From Alkalibacillus silvisoli (GTDB taxonomy: Bacteria > Bacillota > Bacilli > Bacillales > Alkalibacillaceae): a stretch of 64,000 nucleotides of DNA. This document shows positions 8,310 to 17,256 of the stretch, piece by piece; within the stretch, counting starts at the first letter, position 1, and every line of letters starts with the position of its first letter. The notes below the pieces were generated by a model, which worked only from the letters and a program-made list of their open reading frames with translations, did not search any database and was not told the origin of the DNA. The DNA lies in NCBI RefSeq assembly GCF_039521975.1, contig NZ_BAAACZ010000003.1, positions 124,001-188,000 of the forward strand, given 5' to 3'. The position numbers and the translations under genes are program-made.

Positions 8310-9337
8310 TATGAAATCTCCTTTTTTTTTCGCTTCTGACTATAGTCAATTAAGTGGTTAAGTTTCTCTAAAGCGCATCCAGTTTCAATACTTTTACGGG
8401 CTAGGTCGACTCCATCTTTGATTGAAGTGGCAATTCCTGATGAGAACAGGCCAATTCCAGCGTTGAATAAGGTTGTTTCGTAATAAGGACTTGGTTTTCC
8501 GTGTAGAACATCGAGTAAGATTTGCGCATTGACTTTTGCATCACCACCAACAATATTTTCATTTGAATAAGTGTTCAATCCAACTTCGCTAGGATGTAGA
8601 GTGAAAGGTATGAGTTCGCCTTCTTCTAGTAAGACAAAGTGGTTTTCTCCTGCTAATGATGCTTCATCCATATGACCAGCCCCATTTACGACGATACTTC
8701 GTTTTCGTCCTAGTTTGTTTAATACAGCAGCCATTTTCATGAGCATGTCACGACGGTAAACACCTAAAAACTGTGTTTCTAACGCGACAGGATTAATTAG
8801 TGGACCAATTAAATTAAAAATAGTCGGCACACTTAATTCTTGGCGTACTTTCATAATGCGTTTTAACTGATGGTGAACGTAAGGTGCGAATAGAAAGGCA
8901 ATCCCGTTAGTATCGATTAAATGCTCAACTTCATCACTTGTAAAATCAAGCGCAACACCTAATTCTTCTAAAACATCTGCACTTCCTGTACGACTGGATA
9001 CGCTACGGTTACCGTGCTTTGCTACTTTAGCACCAGCTCCAGCTAAGACGAAGGCGGAAGTTGTACTGACATTAAAGCTTTTAATCCCATCACCACCTGT
9101 ACCGCAATTGTCCATCACGTTATTTAACGCCTTCGTAATGGGCATTGCCTTTTCACGTAGTACTTCAACAATTGCAGTAATCTCCTCGACAGATTCACCT
9201 CTTACTTTTAAAGCGGTTAAAACCGAAGCGACTTCGCTATCTGAGATCTCTTCATTAAATAAACTGTGTGCGACAATAGTCATTTCATCCTGTGTTAACT
9301 TGTTACCGTTAAGTAATTTTTGAAGGTAATGTTGCAT
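8309..9337 (-). CDS. trpD: Anthranilate phosphoribosyltransferase
   Basis: A 342-residue enzyme transferring phosphoribose from PRPP to anthranilate. The PRPP-binding motif DNCGTGGDG is near residue 81, followed by KHGNRSVSSRTGSADVLE, which binds anthranilate and phosphate. It is a stand-alone enzyme, not fused to TrpG. Its start lies 29 bases inside the trpG 3' end, and its stop touches the trpC start. Confidence 0.95.
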   Translation of the reverse strand: MQHYLQKLLNGNKLTQDEMTIVAHSLFNEEISDSEVASVLTALKVRGESVEEITAIVEVLREKAMPITKALNNVMDNCGTGGDGIKSFNVSTTSAFVLAGAGAKVAKHGNRSVSSRTGSADVLEELGVALDFTSDEVEHLIDTNGIAFLFAPYVHHQLKRIMKVRQELSVPTIFNLIGPLINPVALETQFLGVYRRDMLMKMAAVLNKLGRKRSIVVNGAGHMDEASLAGENHFVLLEEGELIPFTLHPSEVGLNTYSNENIVGGDAKVNAQILLDVLHGKPSPYYETTLFNAGIGLFSSGIATSIKDGVDLARKSIETGCALEKLNHLIDYSQKRKKKEIS

Positions 9338-9920
9338 TGTTAGTCTCCTTTCTCATTAGATTTATAAAGCGTTTTAATAAATTCTTACCTTCCTTAGAGC
9401 CTATTGATTCGGGGTGGAATTGAACGCCAAATAAGGGGTGTTGGTCATGTTGAATAGCCATTAACTCCCTGTCATCCATTGCGATTGCTAATCGTTTGAA
9501 GTAAGGCGGCAATGTTTGTTCATTAATAACTAACGAATGATAACGCATCATTTCTAAAGGCTGACTCATGTATTCAAATAATCCATATCCCTTATGAAGT
9601 ATGAGGGATCTCTTGCCATGCATAATAGTTTTCGCCTGTTTAACTTCAGCTCCAAACGCTAATCCAATCATTTGGTGGCCTAAACAGATGCCGAGAATAG
9701 GTATTTCTTGATAAAAGTCTTTAATCATTTTAATTGAATTTGGATAATCTTTTGGTTTTCCCGGACCTGGTGACAGGACAATCGCTGCAACATTCATTTG
9801 TTCAATCTCCTGACGTGTAATCTGATCATGTCTTCTCACAATCACTGATTCATCACACTCTTCAAGATATTGATATAAGTTGTAGGTAAAAGAATCATAG
9901 TGATCAATTAATAAAATCAT
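9309..9920 (-). CDS. trpG: Anthranilate synthase glutamine amidotransferase subunit
   Basis: A 203-residue class I glutaminase that supplies ammonia to TrpE. The nucleophile Cys lies in LGICLGHQ, and the His-Glu pair in VQFHPES. The N-terminal LLIDHYDSFTYNLYQYL is typical of TrpG/PabA. In B. subtilis the only such subunit is pabA in the folate operon. Here it sits inside the trp operon between trpE and trpD and overlaps both. It could also serve folate synthesis, which the sequence cannot decide. Confidence 0.93.
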   Translation of the reverse strand: MILLIDHYDSFTYNLYQYLEECDESVIVRRHDQITRQEIEQMNVAAIVLSPGPGKPKDYPNSIKMIKDFYQEIPILGICLGHQMIGLAFGAEVKQAKTIMHGKRSLILHKGYGLFEYMSQPLEMMRYHSLVINEQTLPPYFKRLAIAMDDRELMAIQHDQHPLFGVQFHPESIGSKEGKNLLKRFINLMRKETNNATLPSKIT

Positions 9921-11296
9921 TTCGTCACCTCCAAAAGAGCCTTCGCTTTATTCAGTGTTTCTTCATACTCGCTTTCTGGGTCTGAATCATATACAACACC
10001 AGCCCCTGCTTGAACATGAGCTTTCCCGTCTTTTAAAACCATCGTTCGAATTGCGAGGGCGAAGTCGAGATTGCCGTTAATCGATAAGTATCCGACAGCC
10101 CCAGAATAGGCACCGCGTTTATTTGGTTCTAACTGATTGATGATTTGCATCGCACGAATTTTCGGTGCTCCGCTAACAGTCCCGGCAGGTATGCAAGCTT
10201 TTAAAGCGTCAAGTGGTGAGAGTTTGTCATCAATTTGACCTGTAACTTCTGAAACGATATGCATGACATAACGATATCTTTCGACGGCCATATATTTATT
10301 TAAATGAATCGTACCTGGTTGGGCCACTCTTCCGATATCATTTCTCCCTAAATCAACAAGCATTTGATGTTCAGCAATCTCTTTTTCATCTGAAATCAAT
10401 TCTTTTTCTAGTAATTGATCCTCAGCTTTGGTTTGGCCACGCTTACGAGTTCCGGCAATTGGGTTAGTTGTAACTTGGCCATCATTTACTTTAACTAAGC
10501 TTTCTGGAGATGTACCTAGAATGCAATATTCTTGAAAGTCAATATAATACATATAGGGTGATGGATTGTTCTTTCTTAGTTGCCTGTAATAGCTAAACGG
10601 ATTACCTTCGTATTGGGCTGTCAGTCTTTGAGATAATACTACTTGAAAGACTTCACCCTCTGTAATTCTCTTTTTAATTGTGTTCACTTTATTCTCGTAC
10701 TGCTCCTTTGAGAAGTTCGATTGAAAGCTACTTAAATGAAACGTTGATAAATCAGGTGACTTTTGATCTTCTATTTGTCTTATTAAATAATTTAGTTCTA
10801 AATCAAGGTCAAGACTCTCATTGGTAAGCCAGCGGTCAAAAGCGATACAATGAACGACTTGTAACAAGTGGTCATAGACAATGACTTTTTCATAGAACAT
10901 AAGGTGTATATCGGGCATGTTTAGATCGTCATGCTTTTCAATTCCTATATTTTCAAACTGTTTAGCAATGTCATATGCTATATAACCAACACCACCAGCT
11001 AAGAAAGGGATATCAAACGGTAAAGTGACATCATGAACAATTAAAGATTTAAGTGCTTCAATAGGGTCGTTTGTGAATGTTTTTGTTTTGTTGGTCAGTA
11101 AGTTAATTCCTTTAGCCGTATTGCCATTAGCAATAAATTCGTAGTAAGGATCTACTCCGATAAATGAATACCTTCCTGTTTCTTCATGTTTAAGCGAGCT
11201 TTCAAGTAAAAACTTTCTTTGACCTTCTAATGCCAAATAAATAGATATAGGTGTATAGTGATCGGCTTCAAGGGTTTTATAACGATAATGTGTCAT
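9917..11296 (-). CDS. trpE: Anthranilate synthase component I
   Basis: A 459-residue chorismate-using enzyme, first gene of the trp operon. The frame is open upstream to 11344, but that extension lies inside the second T-box terminator. The ATG at 11296 follows AGGAGGT. The N-terminal LLESS motif is the usual tryptophan feedback-inhibition site, so enzyme activity is likely inhibited by Trp. C-terminal chorismate-binding signatures include LVDLGRNDIGRV and the ALKACIPAGTVSGAPK segment. The 3' end overlaps trpG by 4 bases. Confidence 0.95.
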   Translation of the reverse strand: MTHYRYKTLEADHYTPISIYLALEGQRKFLLESSLKHEETGRYSFIGVDPYYEFIANGNTAKGINLLTNKTKTFTNDPIEALKSLIVHDVTLPFDIPFLAGGVGYIAYDIAKQFENIGIEKHDDLNMPDIHLMFYEKVIVYDHLLQVVHCIAFDRWLTNESLDLDLELNYLIRQIEDQKSPDLSTFHLSSFQSNFSKEQYENKVNTIKKRITEGEVFQVVLSQRLTAQYEGNPFSYYRQLRKNNPSPYMYYIDFQEYCILGTSPESLVKVNDGQVTTNPIAGTRKRGQTKAEDQLLEKELISDEKEIAEHQMLVDLGRNDIGRVAQPGTIHLNKYMAVERYRYVMHIVSEVTGQIDDKLSPLDALKACIPAGTVSGAPKIRAMQIINQLEPNKRGAYSGAVGYLSINGNLDFALAIRTMVLKDGKAHVQAGAGVVYDSDPESEYEETLNKAKALLEVTK

Positions 11297-11320
11297 AGTA
11301 AACCTCCTAAGTTTGGGTAT

Positions 11321-11650
11321 AAAAAAAGTCCCCTGCACACACAATTTGTGTATACAGAGGACGATTATAATCGCGGTACCACCTCAGGTTGGAAAGTATA
11401 ATAAATATACTGATCCCACTCTTTTTTCGGGTACGGGAAGGATTTAAGCTTTGTTGTACAAAAGGGGAAGATTAAAGTTCCTTCCGATACCCTATCCTGT
11501 TAACGGTGGAAGCCGAGTTACCATACTTCAATTTCAGGTAACCTCTCGTAAGTCCATTCAACGATTTGTATCACGCTAGCTTCTCAGCATCGCTAGCTCT
11601 CTGTAGCGAATCCACATCGCCTACTCCTCTTACTCAACGATTTAATTTAT
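11321..11650 (-). ncRNA. T-box leader, promoter-distal copy (tRNA-Trp responsive)
   Basis: Minus-strand leader directly before trpE. The antiterminator T-box AGGTGGTACCGCG is at 11372-11384. The terminator hairpin at 11327-11363 is followed by seven U residues. A specifier-loop context, GAATGGACTT near 11547-11556, carries UGG (Trp). The AGAG-type stem I element is seen as ACAGAGAGCTAGCG. The T-box reads UGGU, whose last base would pair with an A discriminator or wobble with the G usual in tRNA-Trp. Uncharged tRNA binding would favour read-through into trpE. Confidence 0.88.
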
Positions 11651-11680
11651 AACTTGATTGTTTAAAGCTAGACCTAAATA

Positions 11681-11960
11681 AAAAGGGCCTCCCATCCTTA
11701 GTAAAAAAGGACGGGAAACCCGTGGTGCCACCTTTGTTGACTGTTTATACAGTCCACTTAAGTCGTATCTAAGCTATGCGCTTTAATACGTGTCTCTTGT
11801 AACGATGAGACTTTCGCCAACCTTAATTGTTTTAAAAAACGTTCGGTTGGAGGCTCCGAAGTCCATTCGTTTAGTTGTTCACACTAGTTTCCAGCAACCA
11901 CTAGCTCTCTGTAGAGACTAACTAAATTACTTCTCTTCATCAATGCCGATCCGTGTTTTA
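11681..11960 (-). ncRNA. T-box leader, promoter-proximal copy (tRNA-Trp responsive)
   Basis: A second complete T-box lies upstream of the first on the same strand. The T-box AAGGTGGCACCACG is at 11721-11734. The terminator pairs CCCGTCC with GGATGGG, flanked by GGG/CCC, and ends in CCCUUUUU (11681-11720). The specifier context GAATGGACTTC near 11859-11869 again gives UGG. UGGC would pair perfectly with the GCCA end expected of tRNA-Trp. In series with the distal copy it would make transcription need two read-through events, sharpening the response to Trp starvation. Confidence 0.88.
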
Positions 11961-11973
11961 AGATTTGAATATT

Positions 11974-12003
11974 ATCATATGTTAAATAATTATGTTTTGT
12001 CAA
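11974..12003 (-). promoter_or_regulatory. trp operon promoter
   Basis: Minus-strand TTGACA (11998-12003) and TATGAT (11974-11979) are separated by 18 bases. They sit just upstream of the first T-box stem I. No TRAP-binding (G/U)AG repeat series is evident in the leader. Confidence 0.8.
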
Positions 12004-12200
12004 CAGTTTAATAACATAAATTTTAAAAAGTTTAATGACGTTACCGGATTGTATTTCCAATTTCATTAGTTTAGCATAGATTAATACAGGGAAAGGTTCA
12101 TAAAGTAACTTTAACTTGATCAAAGAATTAATTTATGTGAAAAGTTCAGGGTTTTTGTTATTAATTTGCTATGACTAAGTTTTTCTCAATGGAGGATTAA

Positions 12201-13967
12201 ATGATTCACTTAATTAGACAAAGCTTAAATGATTTTAAAAATACATATCCAAAACATTTATCATTCGCATTAATTTATATGGTATTAACGAGCTTATTAT
12301 TTATTCCAATGAGCTCATTTTTCTTTAATCGCCTACTTATGTTAATTGGAGCTCCTACTGTTATTAATCATGATGTTTATAGCATTGCACTTAGTTATTC
12401 TGGTGCCATAGCTTTAGCATTAGTTGGACTAATTGTTTTTGCGTTCCTTTTTATTCAATTTGGCGTTTTCATTGTCATTGCCCAACAACAAATCTTTAAT
12501 CAATCGATTACGATCGCGAATGCATTTTTAACAGCTTTATCTCGAACGACAAAGCTAATCAGTATTAGTGCATTACCGTTAATTATGGTTTTATTCTTGT
12601 TAGTTCCCTTTGTTGAGACGCCAATAGATCGAATTGTGTATGACTTGAATATGGATATTTTATATTCTGGGCACTTATCTTTATCATACATTTCACTCGC
12701 AATCTATTTTGGTGTGTTAATCTTAGTACTTTATATTATTTTGAGATGGATTTTTGTCATTCATTTTATTGTCATTGATCGTTTAAATGCTAGAAAAGCA
12801 ATTAAAGAAAGTATGCAATTAACGAAGCGAAATAAAAAATCAGTATTAGTTAACCTGATTGGTATTAATTTATTAATCTTTGTTTTAAGTGCTTCGTTAA
12901 TTTATTTAATTTCAATGATTCCGTCTGTTATGGTCGGCACAATTATTGGTGATTTAATTGAGCATTACTTAGTCACATTCTCAAGTGTTGTGGCATCCTT
13001 GTCGACACTTGTCTTAATTCCAATCAACATAATCATTTTGACGAGATTGTTTTACCAATTTAAACAAGACCAAGAGAAGATAGAAGATCAACTGCATATT
13101 GTAGAAAGTAATAAGCTAGCCAAAGGTGAAAGGAAAGCATTCTCATTTTTTAAAACTAAACGATATTTAATCGTGTTAATCTTAGTTGTATATGTGACGG
13201 GTGTATTTGCTTATAATCAGACGGTTAGTGGTAGTTTCGTTTATTTAGATTGGAACGTAGAAGTAGCATCTCACCGTGGTGATTCGGTTAATGCACCTGA
13301 AAATTCAATGAGTGGAGTAGAGTCCGCTATTGAACAAGGGATTAATGTGATTGAAATAGATATACAGTTAACGAGGGATGGCGTAGCTGTATTACACCAT
13401 GACATGAGCTTAATGCGGATGGCTGGCGTAGCAGATCGAGTTTCAGATTTAAATTATGAAGAGTTATCTCACTTAGAAATTGGTTCATCTTTCAAAGAAG
13501 AATTTACCGGGGAGCCGATTCCAAAGCTAGAAGATGTCATTGAATTAGCTCAAGACTCTGGTGTTCGCTTATTGTTGGACCTTAAGCCAGATGAGAATGA
13601 AGAAGAGTTAGCGCGTGAAATTGTCGATTTAGTTGAAAGGTATGAAGCAGAGAATGATCTTTATGTGCAGGCATTTAATAACGATGTGCTACAAGAGATT
13701 AGAAAATTAAATGAAGATGTTCATATTGGGCAGATTTTATTCACTGCTGTTGGTGATTTATCACGTCTAGATGTGGACTTTTATACTGTTCATCAAACAA
13801 TGCTTTCAGAGAACCTTGTTCAAGAAGCTCGTAGTGATGGTCGGGGAATATGGGTCTGGTCAACGAATATCGACCGTACCGCAAACCATGTATTACAATA
13901 CGATGTTGATGGTATTATTACGAAAACACCTGATGTTGTGTTAAGGATGTTTGAGTTGAGTGATTAG
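12201..13967 (+). CDS. Membrane glycerophosphodiester phosphodiesterase
   Basis: A 588-residue two-part protein. Residues 1 to about 345 hold roughly eight hydrophobic segments (GPDPase membrane domain, PF10110 type). Residues about 352-588 form a GDPD TIM barrel, with the catalytic and metal motifs ASHRGDSVNAPENS, IEIDIQLTRDG and LHHD. It would cleave glycerophosphodiesters, or a related membrane-derived substrate, at the outer face of the membrane. AATGGAGG precedes the ATG at suitable spacing. It is a single-gene unit, with a hairpin repeat immediately downstream. Confidence 0.88.
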   Translation: MIHLIRQSLNDFKNTYPKHLSFALIYMVLTSLLFIPMSSFFFNRLLMLIGAPTVINHDVYSIALSYSGAIALALVGLIVFAFLFIQFGVFIVIAQQQIFNQSITIANAFLTALSRTTKLISISALPLIMVLFLLVPFVETPIDRIVYDLNMDILYSGHLSLSYISLAIYFGVLILVLYIILRWIFVIHFIVIDRLNARKAIKESMQLTKRNKKSVLVNLIGINLLIFVLSASLIYLISMIPSVMVGTIIGDLIEHYLVTFSSVVASLSTLVLIPINIIILTRLFYQFKQDQEKIEDQLHIVESNKLAKGERKAFSFFKTKRYLIVLILVVYVTGVFAYNQTVSGSFVYLDWNVEVASHRGDSVNAPENSMSGVESAIEQGINVIEIDIQLTRDGVAVLHHDMSLMRMAGVADRVSDLNYEELSHLEIGSSFKEEFTGEPIPKLEDVIELAQDSGVRLLLDLKPDENEEELAREIVDLVERYEAENDLYVQAFNNDVLQEIRKLNEDVHIGQILFTAVGDLSRLDVDFYTVHQTMLSENLVQEARSDGRGIWVWSTNIDRTANHVLQYDVDGIITKTPDVVLRMFELSD

Positions 13968-13996
13968 AATAGATCGATCTAGAATTGTAATAAAGG

Positions 13997-14039
13997 AAAA
14001 TCCGAACGATTCATCATCAATGAACGCGTTCGGATTTTT
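13997..14039 (+). repeat. Dispersed hairpin element, copy 1 (terminator-like)
   Basis: AAAATCCGAACG pairs with CGTTCGGATTTT around an ATTCAT/ATGAA inner stem, ending in a T-run, so it can terminate the gene before it. Near-identical hairpins lie at 53406-53448 and 55979-56021, always in this orientation. As there, it is followed by a GAACGCCAATAAA unit (14072-14084). Confidence 0.8.
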
Positions 14040-14300
14040 GTGTTTAGATGCTACTTTATCAAAAAAAGCTTGAACGCCAATAAAATACCAACCGACGTGT
14101 GTTTTCCTGAAGACGAACAGGGCGTACTTCCACATGATGTGGTGGCTTAAGCGTAGCGATCACGACGATTTAAGCTTTTAGCGGAAGGACAAAAATATTC
14201 ATCGATCAGCAATATTCGCATTTTGATTCGGCATGAATAACTGTTAACCTGTCACACAAGCTATCAACCCTTCGTCATTCATCCAATGCCCTCAGCTCTT
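14040..14300. other. Intergenic stretch without a recognised gene
   Basis: Between the hairpin repeat and ykoC. It contains one GAACGCCAATAAA repeat unit, a small palindrome CCACATGATGTGG near 14132 and a GCTTAA/TTAAGC pair. A plus-strand stretch around 14098-14140 reads like a short peptide remnant (CFPEDEQG) but has no start or domain. I see no functional gene. Confidence 0.5.
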
Positions 14301-15083
14301 TTAATTGATATCTCTTCCGAAAATGTTTAGATAGCCCAAGTAGTAAGACATAAACACAACTAAGAAAAAAGTGCCGACCATACTACCGAAAAACACCCAA
14401 TCCCGTTTACGAACTTTCATTTCATGATAATGTGTTCTGTTTCGATCGCCTGTAAAGCCTTTTGACTCCATCGCATTAGCAACGCGTTCAGCTTTACGGA
14501 TTGCGTTTGCTAAGAGTGGGATTGAGTAACGGCGGAATTGTTGAATGCGTCCTTTAATCCCTTTTGCGCGCCCTACACCACGGATTCTATGGGCTTGACG
14601 TAAGATTTCAAGTTCATGCTTGAAAGTAGGTAGGAATCGGTATCCTGCTAGTACGCCATAGGTGATCTTGGGTGAGACTTTTAACTGTTGCATTAAGCTA
14701 AGCATAAATTTGGTTGAATCTGTTGTTAATATGAAAAGTAAGGATAAAGCGATAAAACATAACGATCTTAATGCAAGGCTGATAGCTACTTGTACTGCAC
14801 CAGTGGTGACTTCAAAGTGCCAGAATTCAAATAAAACGGATCCCCCTTGGAAAGTTTCACTTGTATAAAGCATTCTTGCCCAAGCGAAAGATAGCACAAA
14901 TATGACAAATGGAGTGAAGATCAGTAGGTAACGTTTAAGTGATATATCTGTAAAAATAAATGTCACTAAGATAATAAAGATTAAATAAACTAATGGAGTG
15001 AATATATCAAACATTAATCCAAGCAAGACACCCGGGATGAGGACAGTGCCAGCTTTAACAGTTGGGTTAATGGACGAGATCAT
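14301..15083 (-). CDS. ykoC: ECF transporter transmembrane (T) component for thiamine precursor
   Basis: A 260-residue CbiQ/EcfT-family membrane protein coupling the ATPase YkoD to the substrate-binding YkoE. The family's coupling-helix motifs appear as AHRIRGVGRAKG and ANAMESKGFTG. The frame is open further upstream, but the ATG at 15083 follows AGGTGGG at 8 bases and gives a normal N-terminus. It overlaps the ykoD end by 17 bases. Last gene of a TPP-riboswitch-controlled ykoFEDC unit. Confidence 0.9.
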   Translation of the reverse strand: MISSINPTVKAGTVLIPGVLLGLMFDIFTPLVYLIFIILVTFIFTDISLKRYLLIFTPFVIFVLSFAWARMLYTSETFQGGSVLFEFWHFEVTTGAVQVAISLALRSLCFIALSLLFILTTDSTKFMLSLMQQLKVSPKITYGVLAGYRFLPTFKHELEILRQAHRIRGVGRAKGIKGRIQQFRRYSIPLLANAIRKAERVANAMESKGFTGDRNRTHYHEMKVRKRDWVFFGSMVGTFFLVVFMSYYLGYLNIFGRDIN

Positions 15084-16656
15084 AAGTTTCACCCACCTTT
15101 TGTACGCGATCAAGACGAACAGGTAGTCGTAGCCTTGCATCTTTGATTAGCTCCGTTTGTTCCCACAGTTTGTGTGGTTGGCCATCAAAAGCAAGCTTGT
15201 GGTTATTGATGACATAGACTTGATCACAATATAAATCAACTAAATCCATATCATGTGTCACAAAAACGATTGTTGTTCCTCTTGATTGAAGGTCTTTAAC
15301 GATATTCATCAGTTCGTTTGTTGTCTTCGCATCTTGACCAAAAGTTGGTTCATCAAATAAAAGTAAATCAGGTGTTTCATCCAACATTGTCGCAACACTT
15401 AGCCGTCTTTTTTGGCCACCACTTAATGAAAAAGGGTTATTCCATTTATGATTGCTTAATTGAAAATGACTTAATAAGTTATCTGTTCGTTCTTTAATCG
15501 CCTTTTCATCATAATCATTGAGCCTCATCCCAAACGAAACCTCATCATAAACTGTATCAGTAATAAATTGGTGTTCAGGATTTTGAAAAACAAACCCCAT
15601 ATGTTGTCTTAGCTCCTGTTCTTTCCATTTTGTTAGTGACTCGTTTAAAAAGGTAATATCGCCACACTTCGGCTTTAAAATACCCGCCATTAATTGTAGT
15701 AAAGTCGATTTACCCGCACCATTTTCCCCAACAATCGCTACCATCTCACCCTTATTTAATTGCATATTAAGGTTAGTTAATATCGTTTGTTTTTTTCTCT
15801 TGAAAGTAAGGTTATTAATGGTTAAGCAAAGCTCGGTAGAAGAATGGTTCACTTTAGAAGAAGGGTGAGTGATTTCATCTTGATATGCTTTTGGAATAAA
15901 TACCCCTTCATTTTCTAGTAACTGTTTTTGTCTATTAAAAAGCGTTTCCGCCTCTTCATTAGCTATTAGCTGTCCGTTGATATTAAGGACGAGTACGCGG
16001 TCAGTAAAGGATAGCCAGTCATCCGCTTGGTGTTCAATAATGAGTACAGTTTTGTTGGTAGTTTCATTAATCGTTTTGATTAATTCTATGAACTCAAGAC
16101 TTGAAACAGGGTCTAAATTAGCGGTGGGTTCATCTAATATTAATAGTTCTGGCTCTAACAACAAGACAGATGCTAGAGCAATTTTTTGTTTCTGCCCACC
16201 TGAAAGTTCATGTATATTGCTGTATTTGTAATCTAGCATTTCGACAGATTCTAATATTTGATCAATTTTAGTTTCTATTTCCTCTCGTGGTGTTTGGATG
16301 TTCTCTAATGTGAAAGCTAGTTCATTTTCCACCGTAATCATACAAAATTGGCTTTCAGGGTCTTGGAAAACAATTCCGATGTGTTGATTAAGCTGACCTT
16401 TGTCAAATTGCTTAATGTTTTGACCCTTAAAGAAGATGTCCCCTGATGAAGCACCTTCTACTGCATCAGGGTATAATCCGTTTAAACAAAGTGAAATGCT
16501 TGATTTACCAGACCCACTTGGCCCCATTAATAGCGTCGTTTCACCTTCGTTCAGAGTGAAGCTAACTTCTGAGATTAACGGTTCATCTAATTGTTCATAA
16601 TCAAACGAGAACCCGCTCACTTCGATCAGTGGTTTAAGCTGCGTCATTTTTTCCAC
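15067..16656 (-). CDS. ykoD: ECF transporter duplicated ATP-binding protein
   Basis: A 529-residue protein with two ABC ATPase cassettes in tandem, replacing the usual EcfA/EcfA' pair. Cassette 1 has GPSGSGKSS and LSGGQKQK. Cassette 2 has GENGAGKST and LSGGQKRR. It energises import of hydroxymethylpyrimidine or thiamine. The start is a GTG inside the 3' end of ykoE (23-base overlap), with AAGGAG some 13 bases upstream. An ATG three codons later (16647) is the alternative. Confidence 0.9.
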   Translation of the reverse strand: MEKMTQLKPLIEVSGFSFDYEQLDEPLISEVSFTLNEGETTLLMGPSGSGKSSISLCLNGLYPDAVEGASSGDIFFKGQNIKQFDKGQLNQHIGIVFQDPESQFCMITVENELAFTLENIQTPREEIETKIDQILESVEMLDYKYSNIHELSGGQKQKIALASVLLLEPELLILDEPTANLDPVSSLEFIELIKTINETTNKTVLIIEHQADDWLSFTDRVLVLNINGQLIANEEAETLFNRQKQLLENEGVFIPKAYQDEITHPSSKVNHSSTELCLTINNLTFKRKKQTILTNLNMQLNKGEMVAIVGENGAGKSTLLQLMAGILKPKCGDITFLNESLTKWKEQELRQHMGFVFQNPEHQFITDTVYDEVSFGMRLNDYDEKAIKERTDNLLSHFQLSNHKWNNPFSLSGGQKRRLSVATMLDETPDLLLFDEPTFGQDAKTTNELMNIVKDLQSRGTTIVFVTHDMDLVDLYCDQVYVINNHKLAFDGQPHKLWEQTELIKDARLRLPVRLDRVQKVGETYDLVH

Positions 16657-17242
16657 GTTTCGTTTGCAGCTCCTTTCCTAAAGCATAACCACGAAGTACC
16701 CCTGTTTTAGCTAATTGATCGCTAATCCACTTGCCTAATAAGCCGGCTAATAGGGCACCGCTTATCATACGTACGACTAAGATCGTAACGACTAACCACA
16801 TAGCAAGCGTGAAGAAACCGGAAGTATAGAAGTGCCACATGAAGCTGAATACAGCCGCGGATACACCAGCAGCTACTAAAACACGTAAGCGGTAGTCACG
16901 CCATTTCGTTACAGCGAATGCGAATTCAGCTCCGAAACCTTGAATAGCTGCACTAATGATTAACATGGGTCCTGCTGGGCTACCAATTAAGACCTGCACT
17001 ATACCAGCAATCAATTCTGAAGTGAAAGCAGCGCCAGGTTTTCTAATAATATAGGCAGCAATAATTGAAACGATAAACCAGATTCCAAAAATAAACTCAT
17101 AACCAAGTGGTCCTAATCCAAACGGTGTTAAAATACTAACTAAGCCTTCACCAATACCAAAGGCTAGAAGGTAGATTACGGCAAACACTACACCTAAAAT
17201 GGATAATAAAACGATTTCTTTAAGGTGCCATTTATTAGTCAT
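16634..17242 (-). CDS. ykoE: ECF transporter substrate-capture (S) component
   Basis: A 202-residue, six-helix-like hydrophobic protein of the YkoE family. It is the membrane-embedded binding subunit for hydroxymethylpyrimidine/thiamine in this ECF system. The conserved region GSPAGPMLIISAAIQGFGAE lies mid-protein. It follows ykoF by 14 bases with a GGAGG-like site, and ends inside ykoD. Assignment rests on the family resemblance plus the operon order F-E-D-C and the TPP riboswitch. Confidence 0.88.
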   Translation of the reverse strand: MTNKWHLKEIVLLSILGVVFAVIYLLAFGIGEGLVSILTPFGLGPLGYEFIFGIWFIVSIIAAYIIRKPGAAFTSELIAGIVQVLIGSPAGPMLIISAAIQGFGAEFAFAVTKWRDYRLRVLVAAGVSAAVFSFMWHFYTSGFFTLAMWLVVTILVVRMISGALLAGLLGKWISDQLAKTGVLRGYALGKELQTKRGKNDAA

Positions 17243-17256
17243 CGTTAACCTCCAAA

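Noticed and set aside
11884..12123. 79-codon minus-strand frame upstream of trpE, considered as a leader peptide
   Set aside because: It runs through the trp promoter and the first T-box stem I, and lacks a ribosome-binding site; the T-box explains the region.
14098..14180. Possible transposase remnant downstream of the glycerophosphodiesterase
   Set aside because: Only a short peptide-like stretch with stops around it; no terminal repeats or recognisable transposase motif.
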